This document shows, piece by piece, positions 16,646-24,874 of a stretch of 34,713 bases of DNA; the first letter of the stretch is position 1; each line of letters opens with the position of its first letter. The stretch is from Phycisphaerales bacterium (lineage in GTDB: Bacteria > Planctomycetota > Phycisphaerae > UBA1845 > Fen-1342), in NCBI GenBank assembly GCA_016795025.1, contig JAEUIR010000019.1, positions 1-34,713 on the forward strand, given 5' to 3'. Below the pieces are notes generated by a model that was not told where the DNA came from, searched no databases, and worked only from the letters and a program-made list of their open reading frames with translations. The translations under genes and the position numbers were made by a program.

Positions 16646-17612
16646 AGCCGTACTCGCGATTCAGCCCGCCCGCGACGCGCTCGAATTCGTCCAGCGCCGC
16701 CGGTGAAAGAGCGGTGCGCCATTTTTCATCCAGCGCGATGTGGCCGGAAAACTCAAGCCTCATGCGGTTCCCGAGCACATGGAATTTCGTGACATCCAAT
16801 TCGCTGGTGAGCGCGATCGGCTCCAGCCCGATGAACTGGAACAGCTCAGTCATCCGGGATTGCGGCGCGGCGCAAAGATCCTCGTATCTCAGTTGAAACC
16901 ATCGCGCGGCGTCAAATCGGCCCCGCAATCGCTCGATCTGCCGGTGCGTTTCGTACCACTCGCGTATCGAGGTTCGCACATCGAGCCGCTTGTTCTGGAT
17001 GCCTGAATTCGTCACTCCGCGGCCGTCGCGGATCAGATGCACCACGCGGATGTCGTAGTCGCCGGTGTCGGCCAGGTGTTTCAGCCGCGTCGGCTCCTTT
17101 GACGCGTCTACGAATACCCCGCCGCCGCGCAGCGCGATCATGGCTTCCATTGTCGCGTAGTTAACATCGCGGACCATGCGCCAGCCGTTGCGGCTGGCGG
17201 GCAGAATGCGAAGCAGCACGTCGCGGACAAGCTCAAACACGCGGCCGCGCACGCCAGATCGCGCGACGCGATCGGTCAATGGCGCGCTTCGAAATCGAAA
17301 CGTCGTTTGCGGGCGCTTCACTGAAAACGGCAATCCGCGCGCCGCGACGCGCTGCTCAACCTGCTTCCAATACGAGCAATCATTCAGCAAATCGCCGCAC
17401 GAGCAGCGATAGGTTGCGAGGTCCATGTCGGCCCAGCGAAGCTCGCCCATCGTTGACACGCGCGGATGCGCGCCGAGCAAGAATGTCAGCAGCGTCGAGC
17501 CTGAAAAACTCGGCGACGCGATGTACACAAGCGGAATTCGAGGCCGAACTTCCCCAAGCGGGTCAATCTTCGCCGCCGCCGACTGGATCTCAACGCCGGT
17601 TGTGGAACTCAT
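16638..17612 (-). CDS. PAPS-dependent sulfotransferase
   Basis: A cytoplasmic sulfotransferase of 324 residues that would transfer sulfate from PAPS, here probably to a sugar of the polysaccharide repeat unit. The 5'-phosphosulfate loop is SPSFSGST (residues 33-40), at the end of the first strand; the 3'-phosphate-binding strand is VVHLIRDGRGV (near 195), followed by a helix with the expected Ser/Arg environment. The C-terminal RYEDLC and the helical end fit the Sulfotransfer_1/3 family. Three cysteines in CSCGDLLNDCSYW (about 70-82) could form a small metal site, which I have not seen discussed for this family. It overlaps the ligase gene by 4 bp upstream and the flippase gene by 8 bp downstream. 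Confidence 0.9.
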   Translation of the reverse strand: MSSTTGVEIQSAAAKIDPLGEVRPRIPLVYIASPSFSGSTLLTFLLGAHPRVSTMGELRWADMDLATYRCSCGDLLNDCSYWKQVEQRVAARGLPFSVKRPQTTFRFRSAPLTDRVARSGVRGRVFELVRDVLLRILPASRNGWRMVRDVNYATMEAMIALRGGGVFVDASKEPTRLKHLADTGDYDIRVVHLIRDGRGVTNSGIQNKRLDVRTSIREWYETHRQIERLRGRFDAARWFQLRYEDLCAAPQSRMTELFQFIGLEPIALTSELDVTKFHVLGNRMRLEFSGHIALDEKWRTALSPAALDEFERVAGGLNREYGYA

Positions 17613-19042
17613 GGGCCCACCTCCGGCGCGCGCTCAATGGCCGCATGCATGGCCGGCTTGGGCCCAATGGACATGACGCGCCGCACGCTGACATGTTGCG
17701 CGACAGGAGCGCCGAGTTCTCGTTGTTGCAGCAGCCAATGCGCACGCATGGCGACGCCCCACACGCACAGATAGGGAACGCTTGTTTGCGAAGGGTAAAA
17801 ACTGTAGCCGGTGACCCCCGCCGCGAGCCACGCGACCACGCCCGCGAGCGCCGCGGAGCCGATCGCGGCCATTAGCGGATCGTCGCGTCGGCGCGCCAGC
17901 CTGATCGCGCCCCAGCCGATCATGCCCATCAACGACACGCAGATCGTCAGGCCGAAAACGCCTGTGTCGAGTAGGATTTCGAGATAGGCGCTGTGCGGAT
18001 GATTCGGCGTCACACCCTCGCGCAGCAGCACTTCGTCGTGACAGGCCGTCCGCAGAATCGCGTATCGCGCATGGCCGATCAGCGGACTGTGCGTGATCTG
18101 CTCGATGACCGGCGGCCAGAGGTTGGTCATTCGACCGGCGCTGACTTCGTCCCAATCAGTGTGAAACTCGTCGCCCAACCCGGTGAAAATGCGATCGGCC
18201 AGACTTTGGTCCAGCACAATGGCGGCGGCGCCGGCCATCGGCAAAAGCGCGAGCAGGAAGCGCCAGCGAACCACGCCCAGCGCCAATCCGGCGGCGGCAA
18301 ATGCCAGAAATCCGGCGCGCGACTTCAGGCAGAGAAAGCAGGGGAGTGCGCCGGCGGTCATGATCCACCACGCACTGCGTTGCCAATTGCGGACGAGCGC
18401 GAGCGCCGCGAACGCCCCAGCCCAAACCGCGAATGCCAGAGTCAGGCCGAGATCATTTGCATAAAGCCCGATGAGTTTCTCTGTCACGCGCCGTGCGCCG
18501 GCATAGTCCACCGTCAGCACGCTGAGCTTCATCGATTTCCACATCAACAGGCTATAACAAAGCGCACTGCCGACCCCGACAAGCAGCGCGATGATCGCTC
18601 GACGGCGCGTGGTGATGCCTTGATAGACCAGGACGCCTACCGCGAGAAATTTCAGCGGATTCACTGCGCCGTCGATGAGCAGCCAGACGCGCAGATCCGA
18701 GCCCTGACGGCCGGATTTCACCGACGATGCGTCGACCACCGCAATCAGCGCCGAAACGGCGACCATCGCGACATACGTCCACAGCAAACCACGAAATAGT
18801 GGAGCGGTCGGCGCGGGTGCGGCCTGCTGGTGGCTGCGTTGCAGAAAAAAGCCGCAAATCACAGCCAAAAAGCAGGCATTCCACGGATTTAGTCCGGTGA
18901 TGCCGAACATCTGTGACGGCATGTCGGGATGCTGTTGAAGCACTGTGAGCAGGATCAAGCCGCAGAGCGCGATGAACCAGTCACGAAACGCCACAATGGA
19001 GAGCGCGCCGACAAATAGATAAAGCAGCGACAGGCGAATCAT
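17609..19042 (-). CDS. O-antigen ligase/polymerase-like membrane protein (Wzy/WaaL family)
   Basis: A protein of 477 residues with about 11-12 membrane segments and one large periplasmic loop (about 290-345). The loop ends in the family signature HPHSAYLEILLDTGVFG, with a conserved His and the E/D-TG-x-x-G end. Members polymerise repeat units (Wzy) or attach the finished chain to a lipid acceptor (WaaL); the two cannot be told apart by sequence alone. KSRAGFLAF in an earlier loop carries the Arg that binds the polyprenyl pyrophosphate in this family. The ATG at 19042 overlaps the AsnB-like stop by 4 bp (ATGA); a longer reading to 19135 would add a poor N terminus before the first helix. It is translationally linked to the sulfotransferase. 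Confidence 0.88.
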   Translation of the reverse strand: MIRLSLLYLFVGALSIVAFRDWFIALCGLILLTVLQQHPDMPSQMFGITGLNPWNACFLAVICGFFLQRSHQQAAPAPTAPLFRGLLWTYVAMVAVSALIAVVDASSVKSGRQGSDLRVWLLIDGAVNPLKFLAVGVLVYQGITTRRRAIIALLVGVGSALCYSLLMWKSMKLSVLTVDYAGARRVTEKLIGLYANDLGLTLAFAVWAGAFAALALVRNWQRSAWWIMTAGALPCFLCLKSRAGFLAFAAAGLALGVVRWRFLLALLPMAGAAAIVLDQSLADRIFTGLGDEFHTDWDEVSAGRMTNLWPPVIEQITHSPLIGHARYAILRTACHDEVLLREGVTPNHPHSAYLEILLDTGVFGLTICVSLMGMIGWGAIRLARRRDDPLMAAIGSAALAGVVAWLAAGVTGYSFYPSQTSVPYLCVWGVAMRAHWLLQQRELGAPVAQHVSVRRVMSIGPKPAMHAAIERAPEVGP

Positions 19043-20928
19043 GGCGTTCCGCCCTCGAATGTAACGGAGGCGGAGCGCGGCGCCGCGGATGCACGTCGAT
19101 GAGCATGCCACACCTGAAACGCGAAGATGCGCCAAAGCAGGGCGCCATAGTCGTGCGTGCGATTCATGTGCGCGTCGATCAGCGACGCCACCACGCCTGG
19201 TTCAAATACACCGCCGCGTCGCAATGCCGCCTCGTTCAGATGGTCCATCAGCGCGCCGCGCAGCTCTCCACGAAACCACCGGCTGATCGGAACACTAAAG
19301 CCGTGCTTGGGGCGGTCAATGTGCTCGCGCGGCAGATATTTCTCCAGAATACGCTTGAGCGCGATTTTGCCCACGCCGTCGCTGAGCCGCAGATGCCGCG
19401 GCAGCGTCCTCGTGAATTCCACAATGCGATAGTCGATGAGCGGCTCGCGTACTTCGAGCGAGTTCGCCATGCTCATGCGATCGACTTTCACAAGGATGTC
19501 GTCCGCCATATAGAGCAGCAGATCGTGACCGCAGAGCGCGTCGAGGTCGTCCGGGCCACAGGCTTCGAGCAGCGGTGCGGAGATGTCCATCGCCGACAGC
19601 GGCCGGCCATTGCCGACAAACTCGGGTGTTAATACGCCGCGCAGTGTGTGTTCGCTGTGGCCGATGATGTAATCTTCGCGAGGTGTGCGCGCCAGGCTTT
19701 CGAGAAATCGTCGCCCGCGTGCTTGTGCGGGCATGAGCCGATGAGCCGCGCTCGCGACCGCGCGGCGTAGCACGCGCGGCAGGGCGAATATGGGCCGTTT
19801 GCGGAAATACTGGCGATAGCGTTCGTAGCCGGCACACGTCTCGTCACCACCGTCGCCGGAGAGGGCCACCGTGACATGTTGCCGTGCGAGCTTGCATAGG
19901 AAGTAGGTTGGAATCGCGGACGGATCGGCGAACGGTTCGTCAAATTGCGTGATGATCCGATCGAAATGGTCGGATACATCCCAGCGCACGCAGAATTCGT
20001 CATGCTGCGTGCCGAACCGCTTGGCGACAAATCGCGCGGCCTCTGCTTCGTCGTATTTCTCCTCTTCAAAGCGAATGGAGAAAGTCCGCACGCGCCCGCC
20101 CGCGACCTCGCTCATGAGTGCGACGACGAGGCTCGAATCAACGCCGCCACTCAGAAAAGCGCCAAGCGGCACGTCGCTCATCAGGCGGATGCGAATCGCG
20201 TCGCGCAATAGCGAATGATAGTTCGCCAGCAACTCGGCATCCGGGGCGTTCGACGGCCGACCCGGCGGCAATTCCCAGTAGCGCTCGATGTGTACACCCT
20301 CACGGCTCGCTCGCAGAACGCATCCCGCGGGCAGCTTGTGTACGTTGCGATATATGGTTCGCGGAGCGGGTATGTAGCCGTAGCTCATGTAGTAAAACAC
20401 CGCGGTCGGGTCGATCTCCGGATCGATTGCTTCGAGAATGCTCTTTAGCTCCGACGCGAAATAGAGCCGGTCGTAATGGACCGCGTAATACAAGGGCTTC
20501 ACGCCCAGCCGATCGCGCGCGAGCAATAGCGAGTGATCGCGATCGTTCCAAACGGCGATGCCGAACATGCCGTTGAGGTGCCGGGCGAATTCCGCGCCGT
20601 GATCCTCGACCAGATGCGGAATCACCTCGGTGTCCGTGCGCGTGTGAAAGACATGGCCGCGCTGTTCCAGGGCGCGCCGCACATCCGGAAAATTGTAGAT
20701 TTCGCCGTTGTAGACGGTGATGATCGTTCCGTCTTCGTTCGCCAGTGGTTGCTTGCCGCCGGCGACGTCGATGATCGACAGCCGACGCATTCCCAGTCCG
20801 ATCGGGCCGCTGACGTGATACCCGTCGTCATCCGGGCCGCGGTGATGCAGGCGTTCGGTCATGGCGCGCACGACATCGGCGGGCACGTGTCCGCCGTCGA
20901 GCGCCATGATTCCTGCGATGCCGCACAT
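19039..20928 (-). CDS. asparagine synthase-like glutamine amidotransferase (AsnB type)
   Basis: A protein of 629 residues, the full length of the family. The N-terminal class II glutaminase begins with Met-Cys-Gly-Ile, so Cys2 is the nucleophile after Met removal, followed by HHRGPDD and YNGEIYNF. The synthetase domain has the ATP-pyrophosphatase loop SGGVDSS (near 260) and ALSGDGGDE. Known members make asparagine, but relatives in surface-glycan clusters (for example WbpS of Pseudomonas aeruginosa O6) amidate sugar uronates. Its place here, with a UDP-sugar dehydrogenase in the same operon, makes glycan amidation plausible; free asparagine synthesis cannot be excluded. The start follows the methyltransferase stop by 5 bp with GGAGG inside the end of that gene. 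Confidence 0.92.
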   Translation of the reverse strand: MCGIAGIMALDGGHVPADVVRAMTERLHHRGPDDDGYHVSGPIGLGMRRLSIIDVAGGKQPLANEDGTIITVYNGEIYNFPDVRRALEQRGHVFHTRTDTEVIPHLVEDHGAEFARHLNGMFGIAVWNDRDHSLLLARDRLGVKPLYYAVHYDRLYFASELKSILEAIDPEIDPTAVFYYMSYGYIPAPRTIYRNVHKLPAGCVLRASREGVHIERYWELPPGRPSNAPDAELLANYHSLLRDAIRIRLMSDVPLGAFLSGGVDSSLVVALMSEVAGGRVRTFSIRFEEEKYDEAEAARFVAKRFGTQHDEFCVRWDVSDHFDRIITQFDEPFADPSAIPTYFLCKLARQHVTVALSGDGGDETCAGYERYRQYFRKRPIFALPRVLRRAVASAAHRLMPAQARGRRFLESLARTPREDYIIGHSEHTLRGVLTPEFVGNGRPLSAMDISAPLLEACGPDDLDALCGHDLLLYMADDILVKVDRMSMANSLEVREPLIDYRIVEFTRTLPRHLRLSDGVGKIALKRILEKYLPREHIDRPKHGFSVPISRWFRGELRGALMDHLNEAALRRGGVFEPGVVASLIDAHMNRTHDYGALLWRIFAFQVWHAHRRASAAPRSASVTFEGGTP

Positions 20929-20933
20929 CGGGG

Positions 20934-21941
20934 CTAAGCGCCTCCAGCAGCTTTGTGCCCTCGGACCGCGACTTCAAAACGCAGCGGCCGAACATCGCAC
21001 AGGCCCGCCTCGCGAAACCAATCGCAAACCTCGGGGTAGCTATGCTTGGATTGATACACAGGCGAATACCAATCGAACGTATCCAGCACGCGCCAGTCGT
21101 AACTCTTGTACGAATGCAATCGCGGAATCGCGTGATAAACAAACCCGGGCAGCAGCATATGCCAGAAAGCCCGCCATCGCGGCCGAATCAGGCACAGCGC
21201 GCGACACAGGTTGTGCAACGCGCGCGAGTTCATCCGCGTCGTGAAGCGCCGAATGAACCCGTCGCGAATTTCGTCCACGCCGCAATCCGGGAAGGTGTGC
21301 GACGAGTAAACCCAGATCGCGATGTGTCCGCCGCGCTTCAGCAGCGGCGGAAGAGCCATGAACGCCTTTTTGCAGTCCGGCGTGTGATGCAGCACGCCGA
21401 GGCTATAGATGATGTCGAACGATTCCGTTTTGAACGGCAGACCGAACACGCTGGCTTGCAATGCCTGAAACCGCCCCGTGCCGCCCAGGTTTGACTGCGC
21501 TGATTCGACCGCGAGACTGAGATCGATGCCGATCACCCGACCACCCCATTTGACGATCACATCCGCGAATCGCCCCATTCCGCAGCCAACGTCGAGCACG
21601 AGCTTTCCGCGAACTTCGTCAGGGGTCAAGCCGGTTTTGATGCGAAACGTGTCTTCTGAAATGCGGCTGGTTTCGTTATCAAGCTGCGTCTTGCGATGAA
21701 CCGTCCACTCAAGGCTGAAATTGCCTGCATAGTCGTCAGTGGGAACGAAGCGCGGAATGGCGCGAACGACCGGATATGCGGCGTCGCAGATCGCGCAGCG
21801 CAGTAGCGTCGCGGAGCGCACATCTCGCGATTCGGCCGGCTCCGGCGAAAGCGCGCCCTGATCGCGCGGGCAGCAAAGTATCGGCAGCAGCGCGTCGAGA
21901 ATCGGCGCATTCGGCGGTGCGGCGGTAGGGGCGGAGGTCAC
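20934..21941 (-). CDS. SAM-dependent methyltransferase with N-terminal zinc ribbon
   Basis: A protein of 335 residues. The N-terminal part (about 20-70) looks like a Trm112-type zinc ribbon with CCPRD and CAICDAAYP, ending in the typical AIPRFVP. The methyltransferase domain follows with motif I VLDVGCGMGRF, post-I VIGIDLS and FDIIYSLGVLHHTPD, then a motif near KRGGHIAIWVYS. The C-terminal 100 residues are aromatic-rich and could bind a polyprenyl or glycan substrate. I chose the GTG at 21941: it overlaps the acetyltransferase stop by 4 bp (GTGA) and has a good Shine-Dalgarno, whereas the longer reading to 22037 would overlap that gene by 100 bp. Role in glycan methylation is inferred from context. 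Confidence 0.88.
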   Translation of the reverse strand: MTSAPTAAPPNAPILDALLPILCCPRDQGALSPEPAESRDVRSATLLRCAICDAAYPVVRAIPRFVPTDDYAGNFSLEWTVHRKTQLDNETSRISEDTFRIKTGLTPDEVRGKLVLDVGCGMGRFADVIVKWGGRVIGIDLSLAVESAQSNLGGTGRFQALQASVFGLPFKTESFDIIYSLGVLHHTPDCKKAFMALPPLLKRGGHIAIWVYSSHTFPDCGVDEIRDGFIRRFTTRMNSRALHNLCRALCLIRPRWRAFWHMLLPGFVYHAIPRLHSYKSYDWRVLDTFDWYSPVYQSKHSYPEVCDWFREAGLCDVRPLRFEVAVRGHKAAGGA

Positions 21942-22627
21942 GTCAACGAACTCCTCTCTTGAATCAACGACCGCTGATCCGGCGCAACCTGGTCCGTGGC
22001 GGCGAGTTGGTTCAGCGAATCGGGCGCCTGCATCCATTCGGGCGGCGACTTCGATCCGCCGGATTTATTTTCGGTGAATCGGTCGTGCTCGTCAGCAAAG
22101 CGCAGGATTCGCGCGGGCACGCCACCGACAATGGCGCCGCGCGGAACCGAGCGCGTCACCACACTGCCCGCTCCGCACGTTACGTGATCTTCGATCGTCA
22201 CTTCACCCACGATGATTGTGCCGACGCCCGCATAGAAATTCGCACCGATTTTCGGGCCGCGCCGGCTCTTGGCCGTTACGAGACTGACGTTGTGATACAG
22301 CACGCAGTTCGGTCCGATCTCGCAGTCGCGCGTGATGACCACTCCGCCGAAATGCAAGATGACCAGCCCCGGCCCGATTCGCGTTTGCGGCAGGAGCTGC
22401 ACGCCGGAATAAGCGCGCACAAACGGCATCCACAGCCAATACCAGAGCTGCAGCAGTTGCTTAATCAGCGGTACCGGAAAACGCCGCACCCATGATCCGA
22501 ATCGATACCACAGCACCGCGAGCGCGGCGGGATGCGCGAGCAGCACGCGCGGCGCGCACCACAGCGCGGATTCGCTGCGATAGCAAAACCGGGCGTAATG
22601 CCGAAAATCTTCCCGCACGTTTCTCAC
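21938..22627 (-). CDS. hexapeptide-repeat acetyltransferase (CysE/EpsC-like)
   Basis: A left-handed beta-helix O-acetyltransferase of 229 residues. The N-terminal half is helical with a hydrophobic LLQLWYWLWMPF stretch (about 60-72) that may bind the membrane. From residue 80 the hexapeptide repeats run through RIGPGLVI, CEIGPNCVLY, PKIGANFYAG, VTIEDHVTCGAGSVVT and end with GAIVGGVPARIL, the usual CoA-binding end of the family. The His of LHFGGVVI matches the catalytic His of serine acetyltransferases. In a polysaccharide operon the likely acceptor is a sugar, as with EpsC/WcaF-like proteins, though serine is possible. The start is GTG 22627, six bases after the oxidoreductase stop, with GGAGG inside the end of that gene. 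Confidence 0.88.
   Translation of the reverse strand: MRNVREDFRHYARFCYRSESALWCAPRVLLAHPAALAVLWYRFGSWVRRFPVPLIKQLLQLWYWLWMPFVRAYSGVQLLPQTRIGPGLVILHFGGVVITRDCEIGPNCVLYHNVSLVTAKSRRGPKIGANFYAGVGTIIVGEVTIEDHVTCGAGSVVTRSVPRGAIVGGVPARILRFADEHDRFTENKSGGSKSPPEWMQAPDSLNQLAATDQVAPDQRSLIQERSSLT
21951..21954 (-). promoter_or_regulatory. Shine-Dalgarno GGAG for the GTG start at 21941
   Basis: On the minus strand GGAG lies 9 nt before GTG 21941. It decides between this overlapping GTG and the longer reading that would begin at 22037. Confidence 0.6.
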
Positions 22628-22633
22628 GCCTCG

Positions 22634-24874
22634 CTATGCCTCCGTCTCATTCGCTTCGAATGCCGCGGCGCCCCAGCGCGGCCGCTCCCGAGCAGAATCG
22701 ACATCCGCCGCGACTTCAACCGCGCCACCGCTGCCGATCGATTCCAGAATCGCGAATGTTGTGAGCGTCGTGTTGACGGCCTCATCCCACGGCAGTGGCG
22801 AATCCGCGCCGCCACGAGCCGCGTCGATGAACGCCGCAATTTCGTTGTGATGGCCTTTGGCCGACGAGTCTGGCGCGATGCGCCGCCGCTTGCCGCCGGT
22901 CCAGATTTCCGCGTGTTTCCAGTTGTCGATTACCGCTGCGCGGCCTTGGCCAAACACCTCGATGCGCTCTTTGTCGAATGCCGCGTCGCCGTTCCCCACG
23001 TATATCAGAACGCCGACTGAGCCGTCGGCGAAGTCCAGCGTCGCGACGCAATTGTCTTTTTGTCCGCCTCGTGCTGTACCGCCGGTGAGCGTGGCGCTGA
23101 CGCGCAGCACCGGCTGCCCGCAAATAACGCGCATCAGATCGATGAAATGGCATCCCTCGCTGACAATTCGCCAGCCGGCCTGATCGTCGTCGTTGTACCA
23201 TGACTCAGCCGCGAGCGCCCCGGCGTTCACGCGACAGATGATTTCGATCGGTTCGGTGCGCGTCGCGAAGGCATTGCGCAATTCCCGGCTGAGCTTGCTG
23301 AACCGTCGATTAAAGCCGGGCATGACGACGCGATTGCTCTCTCGCCGGGCCGCATCAATCTGGCTGAGCTGATCGATGTCCATCGCCAGTGGTTTTTCGA
23401 CGAATACGTGCTTGCCGGCTCGCAGCGCGTCGCTCGCAAATCGCGCGTGTGTGTCATGCCGCGTTGCGATGATGACCGCGTCGACCATATCGTCGGCCAG
23501 AACCGCGGCGAAGTCGCTGGACGCTTCGTCGAATCCATGTCGGCCCGCGACACTGCGCGCCGACAAACCGCCGGCGGAGCATACGCTGTGAAGCTCGGCA
23601 ACGCCGGTGGCTTTCAGCGCGGGAATCAGCGTGCCGGTCGAAAAATTGCCCGCGCCGATCAGCGCCACGCGCACGGTGCGATTGACGCGAAGGCTCTGCT
23701 TTCGGCTCGCATTTGCGGCCACTTTGACTGTGCGCGCGATGCTCGCGTCGGGCGGGTACGAAAACAAAATGCCAGCGGAATGCTGCCCCGGCGCATCGTG
23801 GACGCGCTGATATACCTCGGGCGCTTGCTCCAGCGGAAACGCCTGAGGGCTGAGCCGCGAAGGTTGCACCGCGCCAGCGCCGACGAGCCTCACGAATTCT
23901 TCCAGATTGCGGCGCTGCGTCCAGCGCACGTACCCAATTGGATAGTCCACGCCCTTCAGTTCATACGTCGAGTCATAGCGGCCGGGGCCGTACGATCGCG
24001 ACATCACCACCGATAGCTCTTTGTGATAATAAACCTGCCAGTCAGCCGCCAGCTTCACCATGCCCACGATGACGACTCGCCCGCGATCGCGAACGATCCG
24101 CCCCGAAAGCTCCATCGGGTCGCTGGAAGCCGCGCTGGCGGCAATGTACGACGCGTCCGCGCCGACGCCGCCGGTTGCGCCGAGCACGGTTTGCTCCAGC
24201 GCCTCGTCTGAGCGCGAAAGCGCGAGATCCGCCCCGCACGCCTTCGCGAGCCGAAGCTTCTCCGAATCCAGATCGATGCCGATCACTCGGCAGCCGGCTG
24301 CTTTCAGAAGCTGCACGCCGATGAGTCCGACCAGACCAAGGCCGAGCACGATCACCGTGTCGCCGAGCGAAACGCCCGCTTGTCGCACGCCATTCATCGC
24401 GATCGCGCCGACTGTTGCGAACGCCGCGTCGCGCAGATCGACGCCGTCCGGCACGGTCACGCAAAGGTTTCGCGGCACAGACACGAACTCAGCGTGGCAT
24501 GCGATCCCTTCGCCGGCGCATGCGACTCGGTCGCCGACGCGAAACTCATCCACGCCCGCGCCCACCTGTTCCACAACGCCTGCAAGGCTGTAACCCAGCG
24601 GCGTGAGCGTGTCGAGCCGTTCGCGAACTTTGCGGACCGTCTCAAACAGCCCATTGTGCCGCACATTTTGCAGCACCTGTCTTACCTTGTCGGGCCGCGC
24701 GCGGGCTTTGGCCAGCAGGTTCATGCGGGCCTGTGTCACCTTCATCCGCTCGGTGCCGACGCTGACGAGAGAGTACGCAGTGCGCACCAGCACGCCGCCG
24801 GCGCGGCAGATCGGCGCGGGCACGTCCTCGACGCGCAGCTCGCCGCTCTGATAGTTTTGCACAATCTGCTTCAC
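22634..24874 (-). CDS. two-domain oxidoreductase: MDR (alcohol dehydrogenase-like) + Gfo/Idh/MocA
   Basis: A fusion of 746 residues. Residues 1-350 are a medium-chain dehydrogenase/reductase with Rossmann motif VLGLGLVGLIG. Residues 400-720 are a Gfo/Idh/MocA dehydrogenase with RVALIGAGNF at its start and the catalytic EKPLAM (near 493). The MDR half lacks the usual catalytic zinc ligands: the expected CGTD reads VGTE (39-42) and the expected GHE reads GYS. I know this as a recurring bi-domain family of exopolysaccharide clusters; its reaction is not established. It probably oxidises or reduces a nucleotide- or carrier-linked sugar. The GTG at 24874 overlaps the upstream stop by 4 bp (GTGA) and has GGAGG 10 nt before; a much longer open frame to 25351 is an antisense-free but non-homologous extension over the neighbour. 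Confidence 0.9.
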   Translation of the reverse strand: MKQIVQNYQSGELRVEDVPAPICRAGGVLVRTAYSLVSVGTERMKVTQARMNLLAKARARPDKVRQVLQNVRHNGLFETVRKVRERLDTLTPLGYSLAGVVEQVGAGVDEFRVGDRVACAGEGIACHAEFVSVPRNLCVTVPDGVDLRDAAFATVGAIAMNGVRQAGVSLGDTVIVLGLGLVGLIGVQLLKAAGCRVIGIDLDSEKLRLAKACGADLALSRSDEALEQTVLGATGGVGADASYIAASAASSDPMELSGRIVRDRGRVVIVGMVKLAADWQVYYHKELSVVMSRSYGPGRYDSTYELKGVDYPIGYVRWTQRRNLEEFVRLVGAGAVQPSRLSPQAFPLEQAPEVYQRVHDAPGQHSAGILFSYPPDASIARTVKVAANASRKQSLRVNRTVRVALIGAGNFSTGTLIPALKATGVAELHSVCSAGGLSARSVAGRHGFDEASSDFAAVLADDMVDAVIIATRHDTHARFASDALRAGKHVFVEKPLAMDIDQLSQIDAARRESNRVVMPGFNRRFSKLSRELRNAFATRTEPIEIICRVNAGALAAESWYNDDDQAGWRIVSEGCHFIDLMRVICGQPVLRVSATLTGGTARGGQKDNCVATLDFADGSVGVLIYVGNGDAAFDKERIEVFGQGRAAVIDNWKHAEIWTGGKRRRIAPDSSAKGHHNEIAAFIDAARGGADSPLPWDEAVNTTLTTFAILESIGSGGAVEVAADVDSARERPRWGAAAFEANETEA

